From: a virus
DNA length: 63,046 bases
Direction: 5' to 3' (one strand)
Virus record (IMG/VR): IMGVR_UViG_3300028891_000010
Location: 1-63,046 of that record
The position numbers and the translations under genes are program-made. Of this stretch, positions 9,099 to 16,801 are shown one piece after another. The notes below the pieces were generated by a model that saw nothing but the letters and a program-made list of their open reading frames with translations, made no database searches and was not told where the DNA came from. Position 1 is the stretch's first letter; the number at the start of each line of letters is the position of its first letter.

Positions 9099-9526
9099 TA
9101 GTCAATTACACTTATAATAATTTCGAAAAGGATGTTAAAAATTTACTACGTCGTATTAAATACAGTAAAATTAAGTTCAACACCATAGTAGCCGTTGCTA
9201 GGGGAGGTTTATTGCTTGGAGTTAAACTTTCTCACAAACTAAAAGTTCCTCTACTTATTGTGTCCGCAAGAAGCTATAATGGGTACAAACAGGAGAATCT
9301 TGTATTTAACGCATCTTTTACTCGCCCTTTAGAAAGTCCTGCTTTAATAGTAGATGATATCACAGACACTGGAAACACCCTACAAGCGATAGCCAATTAT
9401 ATAACTTCTATGGGTATTGAATGCAAAACAGCTACTTTATGCTATAAGGAGAAATCCATAATAAAACCTACTTGGTACTGTCGAAAAGTAAACAACAAAG
9501 ACTGGATTAAGTTTTTTTGGGAATGA
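9095..9526 (+). CDS. Purine-type phosphoribosyltransferase (143 aa)
   Basis: A type I phosphoribosyltransferase joins a base to PRPP or runs in reverse. The PRPP-binding signature is clear in LIVDDITDTGNT (about 86-97), and the N-terminal AVARGGLLLG is the pyrophosphate loop. The WYCRK tail resembles the hood residues of xanthine/hypoxanthine enzymes. It sits directly before the FolE2, QueD-like and DpdA-like genes, so a substrate related to guanine or a deazapurine is conceivable. The base specificity cannot be read from sequence. Confidence 0.85.
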   Translation: MIVNYTYNNFEKDVKNLLRRIKYSKIKFNTIVAVARGGLLLGVKLSHKLKVPLLIVSARSYNGYKQENLVFNASFTRPLESPALIVDDITDTGNTLQAIANYITSMGIECKTATLCYKEKSIIKPTWYCRKVNNKDWIKFFWE

Positions 9527-9759
9527 TTAAGGTACTAGATATTTTATCGGCTGTATTAACTCTTGTTTGTTTAAATCTAGTATATAAGTCTTACAAAATT
9601 TGGCTTTTGTATGTTATCTCTAGTATAATGTTTACTGTGGTGGTATGCTACAAACACTTACCTGGGTTAACGTTAATGGGGCTGTTCTTAATAGGAACTG
9701 GAATAAGTAACTATATAAAGGGGAGAAAACATGAACTTACCAGACGTACAAAACGTTAA
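9523..9759 (+). CDS. Small membrane protein (78 aa)
   Basis: Two or three hydrophobic segments are visible (about 5-22, 26-45 and 50-66), followed by a basic tail (KGRKHELTRRTKR) probably on the cytoplasmic side. I start it at ATG 9523, overlapping the upstream TGA. The pattern resembles small phage membrane proteins that look like half of a PnuC-type transporter, but this is weak. Its place between a phosphoribosyltransferase and folE2 would allow a role in uptake of a base or vitamin-like compound (inference). Confidence 0.55.
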   Translation: MIKVLDILSAVLTLVCLNLVYKSYKIWLLYVISSIMFTVVVCYKHLPGLTLMGLFLIGTGISNYIKGRKHELTRRTKR

Positions 9760-10561
9760 AGTCAACTCAATTAAGATTAATAGAGTGGGCGTATCTAATG
9801 TTGACTTTCCCATTTATATTAAGTCTAAAAGTGGCGAAAAGGTACTATGTTACGCTAAAGTAAACATCTATATGTCTTTAAAGCGCAATTTGAGAGGGAT
9901 AAACATGAGCAGAGCAACTCAGGCTTTGATGAAATATAGGTATACCAGTTTTGACAGATGGGTACTGTGGAAGTTCTTGTATGATCTAAAAAAACGAAAC
10001 GACTCAGATGACGTTTATGCTGAAATCGCTTTTAAATATTTCACAGATAAAGAAGCACCAGTTACTAAAGAAAAATCAGTACTAGCACATGACTGTACTT
10101 TTATAGGGCATATTAACAAAAACAACCATTATACTTTTAGGCTAAGAGTAAGTGTTATAGGCACTAGTGTTTGTCCATGTTCACGTTCTATCTCAAGGGC
10201 AGGTGCTCATAATCAGCGCAGTATAGCAACTGTAACAGTAGAGACTAAAAAGAAGCGTACTCTATGGTTTGAAGATTTGATTAAACTTATAGAAAATCAA
10301 TTTTCTTGTAAAGTTTACTCTGTTTTAAAGAGACCAGATGAAAAATATGTCACAGAAAAAGGATACGAAAATGCCAAATTTGTAGAAGATATTGCTCGTG
10401 ATATAGCTTTAGCACTACAAAAAACTAATTTGTTGAGATGGTATAAAATAAAAGTAGAAAACGAAGAATCAATTCACACTCATAACGCTGCTGCTTATAT
10501 ATGTAGAAGACTCAAAGGAGGCAAAAAGTGGGTAGAAGCAAAACTAAAAGAGCTCAGATAG
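9731..10561 (+). CDS. folE2: GTP cyclohydrolase FolE2 (type IB, 276 aa)
   Basis: This T-fold enzyme converts GTP to dihydroneopterin triphosphate, the first step toward both folate and 7-deazaguanines. The signature TSVCPCSRSISRAGAHNQRS spans residues 145-164, with the metal/catalytic Cys148 and His160. The N-terminal VGVSNVDFPI and the LKRNLRGINMSR stretch are also family features. Length is typical for FolE2. It is followed within the same operon by a QueD-like and a DpdA-like gene, so the product is more likely channelled to preQ0 than to folate. Confidence 0.9.
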   Translation: MNLPDVQNVKVNSIKINRVGVSNVDFPIYIKSKSGEKVLCYAKVNIYMSLKRNLRGINMSRATQALMKYRYTSFDRWVLWKFLYDLKKRNDSDDVYAEIAFKYFTDKEAPVTKEKSVLAHDCTFIGHINKNNHYTFRLRVSVIGTSVCPCSRSISRAGAHNQRSIATVTVETKKKRTLWFEDLIKLIENQFSCKVYSVLKRPDEKYVTEKGYENAKFVEDIARDIALALQKTNLLRWYKIKVENEESIHTHNAAAYICRRLKGGKKWVEAKLKELR

Positions 10562-10905
10562 ACTGCTATATAGAAATAAAATTTTGTTTTGAAGGATTTC
10601 ATTTTTGGAAAGACGCACCTAAAGACGTAAGTTTTTTACGTAATTTACATAGACATTTGTTTCACGTAAGTGTTGTAGTTAAAGTAGATCATTTAAATCG
10701 TGATATTGAATACTTTCAACTGAAAAGAAAAGCTATAAAATTTACACCCAAATTACAGAAGATACTTAAGAAAGGTGCTAGCTGTGAAATGATAGCTTGT
10801 GAGTTATCTGAATATATTTATAGAGTGACTAAAAGTCCCTATATAAGAGTCAAAGTGAGTGAAGACGGGGAGAATTCGTCTATAGTTGAAAGGAGGCTAA
10901 TATGA
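10528..10905 (+). CDS. QueD-like T-fold protein (125 aa)
   Basis: The GTG start has GGAGG seven bases upstream. Residues FEGFHFW and, later, LHRHLFHV place His residues where 6-carboxytetrahydropterin synthase binds zinc (F-x-x-x-H ... HxH), and the following DIEYFQLKRKAI fits the next strand. The canonical HGH is replaced by HRH, and the DH and PTAEN motifs of true QueD are absent, so catalytic activity is doubtful. A bona fide QueD is encoded at 23578. It may be a relative with another substrate or a structural T-fold partner. Context (folE2 before, dpdA-like after) supports the pterin link. Confidence 0.55.
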   Translation: MGRSKTKRAQIDCYIEIKFCFEGFHFWKDAPKDVSFLRNLHRHLFHVSVVVKVDHLNRDIEYFQLKRKAIKFTPKLQKILKKGASCEMIACELSEYIYRVTKSPYIRVKVSEDGENSSIVERRLI

Positions 10906-11696
10906 AGTGCTGTGCAATTCCTCCTAAGAAACATTTGGATTTAGCTCACGCTGGTGATTGGTATTTTTGCCTAGCTCAGTTATATTATAAAGATAAGAAC
11001 TATAGAAGGTTTTTTAAATCACTAAAACACAACGACTATGATTACATCATTTTGGATAATGGAGCTGCAGAACGTGATCAGATAAACGACGACACACTGC
11101 TAGATATAGTAGAAGATTTGAAGCCTAACGAGGTAATAGCTCCAGATACCTTATATGACGGACATGATACTTTACTACGCACTCGTAAATTTATTAAAAA
11201 GATGATCAAAAGAAGGCTAACTGTGGGTACAGATATAATGGGATGCCCTCAAGGATCTAATGTGAAAGAGTGGGTTAATTGCTACAAGGAAATGTTAGAC
11301 ATACCGCACATTGATGTTATAGGTCTTAGCAAGATATCTATTCCCTACTGCTGGAGTAAAGCAAAACACGACACAGCTATTGCTAAATCACGCAATAAAT
11401 GTATAGACTACCTAGTTAGTAAAGACCTCATAAGAAAACCTCTACATTTTTTAGGAATGGGAGATCCTAAAGAGTTTGAGCACTATGAAGACTTTGCTTA
11501 TGAATATAGAATATACTTTAGAAGTACTGATAGCTGCTACACTATACTTGCCGCATATCATAATATAGACTTTCATAAAGAATTTGAAAGAATAGAAACT
11601 GATAATTCATATTTTGATATAAAATTAACAGATAAGCAGATTAAGCTAGCTTTGAAAAATATTTGGTATTTAAGAAAAATCTTAAGGAGAGTATAG
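10902..11696 (+). CDS. dpdA: DpdA-like TGT-family transglycosylase (264 aa)
   Basis: DpdA enzymes exchange guanine in DNA for a 7-deazaguanine such as preQ0, using the fold of tRNA-guanine transglycosylase (TGT). Visible motifs in order are LDNGAAE (51-57, matching the TGT DSGGF loop), APDTLYD (80-86), GCPQGSN (114-120, the VQGG position), IGLSK (140-144), HFLGMGDPKEF (182-192) and FRSTDSC (206-212), with Asp210 where the nucleophile is expected. No zinc-binding Cys cluster of tRNA TGTs is present, which favours a DNA enzyme. It follows folE2 and the QueD-like gene directly. A second TGT-like domain occurs in the ParB fusion at 59896. Confidence 0.8.
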   Translation: MKCCAIPPKKHLDLAHAGDWYFCLAQLYYKDKNYRRFFKSLKHNDYDYIILDNGAAERDQINDDTLLDIVEDLKPNEVIAPDTLYDGHDTLLRTRKFIKKMIKRRLTVGTDIMGCPQGSNVKEWVNCYKEMLDIPHIDVIGLSKISIPYCWSKAKHDTAIAKSRNKCIDYLVSKDLIRKPLHFLGMGDPKEFEHYEDFAYEYRIYFRSTDSCYTILAAYHNIDFHKEFERIETDNSYFDIKLTDKQIKLALKNIWYLRKILRRV

Positions 11697-11697
11697 T

Positions 11698-11841
11698 ATG
11701 GTAGTTTTAGTGTGTGAAAAATGTGGTAAAGAGTACAGGATTCAGCATATAAATCCCATAGTAGAGGATGCTTGGTACTGTTATGAGTGTGGAGGTAATT
11801 TAGTTATTAAAAAAGAAGGAGGTGTTTCAAATGAGGCGTAG
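11698..11841 (+). CDS. Zinc-ribbon miniprotein (47 aa)
   Basis: A short frame starting at ATG 11698, just after the dpdA-like stop with AAGGAGA upstream, encodes two Cys pairs: CEKCGK near residue 6 and CYECGG near residue 28. This is a classical single zinc ribbon. The product may bind nucleic acid or a partner enzyme. Its end overlaps the next gene, whose GGAGG site lies within it. Confidence 0.6.
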   Translation: MVVLVCEKCGKEYRIQHINPIVEDAWYCYECGGNLVIKKEGGVSNEA

Positions 11842-12019
11842 AGGAAAGATTTTTAAGGATTTTAAACCTGTAGAAACTAGCGATGATGTTACTACAGCAT
11901 TAAGAAAATTAAATGAAAATTTGAAGCTTATTTTAGAGCTCTTATGCGATTTAAGGGTGAACACGTCTGCTAAGCCAGAAAAGAAAGAAGAGAGTAGTAG
12001 TAGTGAGTCGAATTCCTAA
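11831..12019 (+). CDS. Hypothetical small helical protein (62 aa)
   Basis: ATG 11831 is chosen because AAGGAGGT lies seven bases upstream; a GTG at 11822 would be inside that site. The N-terminus is basic (MRRRGKIFKDF), the middle is one amphipathic helix (TTALRKLNENLKLILELLCDL), and the tail is Lys/Glu/Ser-rich. The function is unknown. It overlaps the nuclease gene that follows. Confidence 0.5.
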   Translation: MRRRGKIFKDFKPVETSDDVTTALRKLNENLKLILELLCDLRVNTSAKPEKKEESSSSESNS

Positions 12020-12296
12020 ATATTTGCAGCGAAATGTTAAAAGACAGGGACAAAAGGCAGAGAAAAGAGTTAAAAGAACTTTAAACAGTGGAGCTTTATG
12101 GTTTGATAAGGGAGACTTAAAAACTAGTAAGTATTTAATTGAAGTTAAGCATACCAATAAAAAAGGCTTTAGGATTACTGACAAGTTATTAAGAAAATTA
12201 ATAGATGAAGCTTACTCAGTTCATAAGGAACCTCTTTTGATAATTTATATCGGTAATTACAAAGTAATATCAAGGATAGAAAGAAATGAAATTTGA
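12003..12296 (+). CDS. PD-(D/E)XK nuclease, Hjc-like (97 aa)
   Basis: The start is GTG at 12003. The core fits the small archaeal/phage junction-resolvase-like nucleases: an N-terminal helix with GQKAEKRVKR, then GDLKTSKYLIEVKHT, which supplies the Asp and the Glu-x-Lys of the PD-(D/E)XK active site. The helix LLRKLIDEAYSV and strand PLLIIYIG follow. It probably cuts branched or damaged DNA together with SbcCD downstream. It differs from the RuvC-like resolvase, so the phage has two nuclease folds of this general role. Confidence 0.7.
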   Translation: MSRIPKYLQRNVKRQGQKAEKRVKRTLNSGALWFDKGDLKTSKYLIEVKHTNKKGFRITDKLLRKLIDEAYSVHKEPLLIIYIGNYKVISRIERNEI

Positions 12297-12846
12297 AATT
12301 GATAAGTGTTTAAACAAGTCACAAAAAGAACTAGAAAATATATTTTTAACAGCTTTACGTAAAGTAGTGCCTAAATACTTTGAAATTAACTATTCAAAAA
12401 ACGAAGTACTTCTTGGTATTGGGCGAATAGCTCAACCGTTGAGCCATCCTATAAGTATAGATCTGACTTCTCTTGCGTGTAAGTACACTATAAGCGATGA
12501 GTTGGTTTATGGCAGTCAGATAGACATAGCACGTTTTGTGTTAGGATATATTGTTGACGAGATAACAACGTACGATATTAACTGCTATGTTGCAGTGGGA
12601 AATTATAAACACACTCTATACATTTCAAATCCTACCATTTCAGTTGAAAGATGTACCTTCTCTCTAGTGACTAAGATGTGCTTACACACACAAGCTGCTA
12701 TGGTAATATTTGTCAAATCTCTTGATAAAATTCCTATTAGTAATAAATTAAAAGCTATAGTAGAGCTAGAATCTAAAGGCTATTACAAGACTAAGATGTC
12801 TATAAAAGAAGCGGTAGAAGAATTATGTTTAATGCAAATGAAATAA
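12286..12846 (+). CDS. Hypothetical protein (186 aa)
   Basis: Not recognised. It is mixed alpha/beta and contains many His and Cys residues in the second half (ERCTFSLVTKMCLHTQAAMVI) but no standard metal motif. It and the next gene have similar size and a similar layout (helical start, long beta middle), so they could be diverged paralogs or a heteromeric pair. I cannot align them convincingly. It overlaps both neighbours. Confidence 0.45.
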   Translation: MKFEIDKCLNKSQKELENIFLTALRKVVPKYFEINYSKNEVLLGIGRIAQPLSHPISIDLTSLACKYTISDELVYGSQIDIARFVLGYIVDEITTYDINCYVAVGNYKHTLYISNPTISVERCTFSLVTKMCLHTQAAMVIFVKSLDKIPISNKLKAIVELESKGYYKTKMSIKEAVEELCLMQMK

Positions 12847-13433
12847 CAGATCTTTTTAATAATATTTTTTTACAGGAACTATCATATAAACTAAGTGAAG
12901 TGGGATCTTCTACTTATGTTCACTCTGCATCTGTTTCCATACCTATATTTCGATGTAGCGTTGAGACTAAACATGCAGATATACATGCTCAACTGCATAT
13001 GGCATCTGAAGCTATCGTTTTAAGCGTACTAAATATCCACTGTACATTACCTTACTATGCAGCCCACTATGATAAAAATCGTTTAACAACAGCAATAAAG
13101 TATGCATTTAGTCAAGTGTATCACAACCTTTTAGATGTTCCGTTGAATTGTTTAATAGTTGAAGTTACTGATAAATTGTTTATTAATTGGTATATAAATC
13201 ATGTAACTACAGATGCAAACGTTAATACTCGCATAGATTTCAAAAGCGTGTATGGTTTAGGAGCCGTAATATATACTCCTATAGACATACTTAAAAAATT
13301 TCCTGGCAATCGTCTGAAACTAATTACTAATATATCACAAAACGGAGGGTATGTCCATACTTCAATAACTATTAAAGATATAAAGCAATTGCACGAAAAT
13401 GCACATACCAAGGTATATATTAGTAACAGGTGA
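12825..13433 (+). CDS. Hypothetical protein (202 aa)
   Basis: Not recognised. The middle is beta-rich with a His-rich segment (TKHADIHAQLHMASEAIVLSV) and the C-terminal part again alternates strands. No signal peptide or membrane helix is seen. It lies between an unknown gene and sbcD, overlapping both, so it is translated with the recombination set. Confidence 0.45.
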   Translation: MFNANEITDLFNNIFLQELSYKLSEVGSSTYVHSASVSIPIFRCSVETKHADIHAQLHMASEAIVLSVLNIHCTLPYYAAHYDKNRLTTAIKYAFSQVYHNLLDVPLNCLIVEVTDKLFINWYINHVTTDANVNTRIDFKSVYGLGAVIYTPIDILKKFPGNRLKLITNISQNGGYVHTSITIKDIKQLHENAHTKVYISNR

Positions 13434-14331
13434 TTTTCATATTTGTAAAAATACCTATTCTGAAGTAGATAACTCTCTGAATCAGATACTACGTATTATA
13501 CGGACTAAAAACATATCTTACATAGCTATTTTAGGAGATATTTTTAACTCAGAACATCCTACTTTAGAAGATATTAGTAAATTTATTAGATTTACAACTT
13601 CTATTCCTAACCATATTCAGATTTATTTAGTAGAAGGTAACCATGAGAAAGAAAGAAAAGATAAGAAATTACTACAGTGGATTAGCTGGATAAGACCTAA
13701 TGTTATTTATTCGTCCGATATATTAGAAACTACTATTTTAAACAAAAAGATTATAATGATGCACGAAGCTTTTTTAGAAAGCGATATTCATGAAAAAGCT
13801 AAAAGCAATATATCTTACACTCAGTTTAAAGACTACGATATTATTTTATCAGGCCACGTTCACAAATATCAAGTTATAAGCGAGCAGCCATTAACAATAC
13901 ATCCAGGTAGTATATATTACTGTAATTTTAAAGAGGTGAATGATCCTGAAAAAGGGGTAGTAATTATTGATTTAAATACTTTACAGTATGAACTCATACC
14001 ATTAAAAGTAACTAAATTAAAGCAAATAGAATCTGATTTGACTAATGTTAAGAAAGTAATAAACCAATTGAATAGAAATGCTAAAGTCAAACTTATTCTA
14101 AATTTAAATTATGATGAATCTAAAAAAGTAAATGAAATTAACAAAATAATACAGTTAGGTAAATCTAAGTTTGTATCTTTTTCTTATGATATAAGAGTCA
14201 AAAAACTTGAAATTACTAAAGATACTACAACTAAAAAGAGAAGCTTATCTGATCTATTTAAAAAGTTCTGCAAAGATTTCAAAGTTGATAAAAAATATCA
14301 AGATCAACTAAAACAGTTGTTACCGCTATGA
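13399..14331 (+). CDS. sbcD: SbcD/Mre11-like nuclease (310 aa)
   Basis: The calcineurin-type phosphoesterase core has GDFHI (motif 1), ILGDIF (motif 2), VEGNHEKE (motif 3), MHEAF and SGHVHKY (motifs 4 and 5), supplying the two-metal site for dsDNA exonuclease and ssDNA endonuclease activity. The C-terminal ~90 residues would be the Rad50-binding and capping region. It is immediately followed, with a 4-bp overlap, by the SbcC-like ATPase, as in cellular sbcDC and T4 gp47/gp46. Likely role: processing of ends and hairpins during phage recombination-dependent replication. Confidence 0.88.
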   Translation: MHIPRYILVTGDFHICKNTYSEVDNSLNQILRIIRTKNISYIAILGDIFNSEHPTLEDISKFIRFTTSIPNHIQIYLVEGNHEKERKDKKLLQWISWIRPNVIYSSDILETTILNKKIIMMHEAFLESDIHEKAKSNISYTQFKDYDIILSGHVHKYQVISEQPLTIHPGSIYYCNFKEVNDPEKGVVIIDLNTLQYELIPLKVTKLKQIESDLTNVKKVINQLNRNAKVKLILNLNYDESKKVNEINKIIQLGKSKFVSFSYDIRVKKLEITKDTTTKKRSLSDLFKKFCKDFKVDKKYQDQLKQLLPL

Positions 14332-15815
14332 GATTACTGAAACTATATCTAAAAAACTTTATGTGCTATGAAGAGACAGAGGTAGTATTTCCTGAGTCTA
14401 AATTAGTCAATATATATGGCTTTGATTATGACAGAAATACTTCAAATGGTATAGGTAAATCTAGTTTAGTAGACGCTGTTATATTCTGTTTATTTGGGCG
14501 TTCAAGAACCACTTTACAAAACCTAATCAGAAAAGGTAAATCATTTTGTGCAGTAGGATTAGTATTTGAAAAAGATAATGATGTGTATGAGATTAATCGT
14601 AGATTTGATAGAAGCACTACTTTAAGAATCGTTAAAAATGATAAAACTATGCAATTTCATCGTATTAACCAAGCTCAGTCTTATATCAATGATGTATTAG
14701 GTATGAATTATGATAATTTTGTTAATTTTTCTATATTTGATGTATTAAGATTTGAAGATTTATCTTCTCTTAGTTTAGCTGACTTTAGAAAGCTTCTAAG
14801 AACTGTATTTAATTTTGAGTCTTTTGAAAACACATTAAATAAACTAAAAATAGATATCAAATCAGCAGAACAGTCTTTATCTTTAATTCCTTCTACCAGC
14901 CATTACTATTCAACTAAACGCTTATCTGTTGTACAGGAGGCAATGAAGTCAATAAAGCGCTATAAAGAGATTTTAGATAATCGCCAACATAAATTATTAA
15001 AATTAATAAGAACTTATGAGTCTGAGCTATCCAAATACAATACTATTACTGAGCGCAATAATAACAAGATTAAATGGTTAATGAATAAAGACACTTGCCC
15101 CACTTGTTTTAAGCCTTTAGATAATAAAGTAGATATTTTGAACAAATACCAGCAAGAAATTAACAACTGCCAACGAAAAACTCAGGAATTATCTAACAAA
15201 ATAGCTACAGCTCAAAAGTTGATAGATATAGTAAAAGAAAAATATGAAAAGCTATCAGATAAATTATTCAGACTAAATAAAAGAGAATACGAGCTAAATT
15301 CAGCTGAGAAATACCATAAGAATACTGAGTTTATTAAACAGAAGATAGATAATTTAAAAGTGTTATATGAATTAACTAATAAATTTGAAGAATATGTAAT
15401 TAGTCATACTATACAAAACTTAGAAGCTTTAATAAACAGCTATTTATCTTACCTAACAGATATATCTTGTAGAATTATTTATGAACACAGTGGTAAAACT
15501 GGTAAAATACTAGTAAAAATATATCGTAATAACTCTGAATTCTTATTTCAACAGCTTAGTTCAGGAGAAAAGATGCTTGTATCTTATGCGTTTAAACTAG
15601 CTATAAATACATTTGATTATAAAGATACTATATTGTTTATTGATGAAGGTTTAAGTAGACTAGATAAAAATAATCGTAATAAACTGCTAACTATGCTTCA
15701 GCAAGCACCCTTCAATCAGATATTTTTAATTAGTCACGATGATAATTTTAAAGACTTACCAACTATATTCATTGAAAAAAGAGATAATGTTAGCAACATA
15801 ATAACAAAATTATGA
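14328..15815 (+). CDS. sbcC: SbcC/Rad50-like ATPase, short (495 aa)
   Basis: This is the SMC-type partner of SbcD. The N-terminal part of the ATPase head has a P-loop ending in NGIGKSSLVDA, and a coiled coil runs from about residue 185 to 340. It is interrupted by the zinc-hook motif CPTC (within DTCPTCFKPL). The C-terminal head carries the ABC signature LSSGEK and Walker B LFIDEGLSRLD. Compared with bacterial SbcC (about 1000 residues) the coiled-coil arms are very short, close to T4 gp46 size. All ATPase motifs are intact. Confidence 0.88.
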   Translation: MRLLKLYLKNFMCYEETEVVFPESKLVNIYGFDYDRNTSNGIGKSSLVDAVIFCLFGRSRTTLQNLIRKGKSFCAVGLVFEKDNDVYEINRRFDRSTTLRIVKNDKTMQFHRINQAQSYINDVLGMNYDNFVNFSIFDVLRFEDLSSLSLADFRKLLRTVFNFESFENTLNKLKIDIKSAEQSLSLIPSTSHYYSTKRLSVVQEAMKSIKRYKEILDNRQHKLLKLIRTYESELSKYNTITERNNNKIKWLMNKDTCPTCFKPLDNKVDILNKYQQEINNCQRKTQELSNKIATAQKLIDIVKEKYEKLSDKLFRLNKREYELNSAEKYHKNTEFIKQKIDNLKVLYELTNKFEEYVISHTIQNLEALINSYLSYLTDISCRIIYEHSGKTGKILVKIYRNNSEFLFQQLSSGEKMLVSYAFKLAINTFDYKDTILFIDEGLSRLDKNNRNKLLTMLQQAPFNQIFLISHDDNFKDLPTIFIEKRDNVSNIITKL

Positions 15816-16090
15816 GCGAGCAGCAGCTAGACTCTGGTTATACTCTTTGGCAATATAAAAAGGATAAGAGCATAGTAAAAGCAAAGTTTTTGCGCAAGTT
15901 TGTGCTAGTACAGCCTGTAGAAATAAAGTCGTTAGTATCTGATAGTTTGTTTGATTTCTTGATATTTCTAACTTCGACTAATCACAGTTATTTTGGATGG
16001 TATAAAGTATGTAAATCAATTTTTTATAAATATTTTGAATCCGTTCCTAAATTAAAACAAATTCTTTTAAAAGAAGGATTTGGTATATAA
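15812..16090 (+). CDS. Hypothetical protein (92 aa)
   Basis: Not recognised. It is Lys- and aromatic-rich, with a hydrophobic middle (LFDFLIFLTSTNHSYFGWYKV) not long enough to be a confident membrane helix. The ATG overlaps the sbcC stop by 4 bp. Its end is followed by a 26-bp gap with a strong AAGGAGG site for the next gene. Confidence 0.45.
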   Translation: MSEQQLDSGYTLWQYKKDKSIVKAKFLRKFVLVQPVEIKSLVSDSLFDFLIFLTSTNHSYFGWYKVCKSIFYKYFESVPKLKQILLKEGFGI

Positions 16091-16116
16091 CTATAATAAG
16101 AAGGAGGTAAATTATA

Positions 16117-16311
16117 ATGGAACGACAAAAAACAGAAGTTTACTTTGATGAACCTTTAGAACAAATAATTAGAACGATACTAGATAAATTTGACGCTGTT
16201 TCTAGTGGATTACGTTACTTAGAACAACGGATGAGATGGATGCATGAAGAAATAAGGCTGATACTATCTATAGTGTCAAAATTGAAAAAAGACAAAGAGA
16301 CTAGCAAGTAA
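16117..16311 (+). CDS. Hypothetical coiled-coil miniprotein (64 aa)
   Basis: Start ATG is preceded by AAGGAGGT. The chain is predicted to be one long amphipathic helix (ERQKTEV..., LRYLEQRMRWMHEEIRLILSIVSKL), suitable for oligomerisation. It resembles the small helical protein at 11831 in size and charge pattern. The function is unknown. Confidence 0.45.
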   Translation: MERQKTEVYFDEPLEQIIRTILDKFDAVSSGLRYLEQRMRWMHEEIRLILSIVSKLKKDKETSK

Positions 16312-16330
16312 CTAGGGAGGTAAAAAATTT

Positions 16331-16798
16331 ATGGGTTGGAGTGGATATCTAGTAGACAAGAAAAATAAAATTCAATTTGAAATTTTTAAAACTACAGAAA
16401 GTGATTTTTTAGAGGCTGTTAATAGTGTGCTTGAAGCTCTTAAAAAGAACTACGAAATGCACGAAGATGAAGGGCTTTCTACATACGATATTCAGACTAA
16501 AAAAACACAAGATTTGACTGTAAAAGATATGTATGTATTTAATCAGTGCTTGGATATATCCTTCCACTTAAATCGACCTTTAGATGAATTATTGGCTGCT
16601 CTATACTATATATATACTATGCACCTGACATTAAAGAATAAAGAAGTACTAGGCCTCGATTCTAGATTTGATTTTTATACTGATAGTAACGAAGAAAAAT
16701 GTAAAAAGTATAAAGACTATAAATTAATAACTTGTTATATAAGCGAAGAAGAAGATATCGGCCTTGGTGAGATTGAAATTAACCCTGAGGAGGAATAG
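16331..16798 (+). CDS. Hypothetical acidic protein (155 aa)
   Basis: Not recognised. The N-terminus (MGWSGYLVDKKNKIQFEIFKT) looks like a small beta-sheet domain, a helical middle follows, and the tail is strongly acidic (EEEDIGLGEIEINPEEE). An acidic tail is sometimes found on DNA-mimic or anti-host proteins, but that is speculative. Start has GGGAGGT upstream, and the tail encodes the GAGGAGG site of the next gene. Confidence 0.45.
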   Translation: MGWSGYLVDKKNKIQFEIFKTTESDFLEAVNSVLEALKKNYEMHEDEGLSTYDIQTKKTQDLTVKDMYVFNQCLDISFHLNRPLDELLAALYYIYTMHLTLKNKEVLGLDSRFDFYTDSNEEKCKKYKDYKLITCYISEEEDIGLGEIEINPEEE

Positions 16799-16801
16799 AA
16801 T

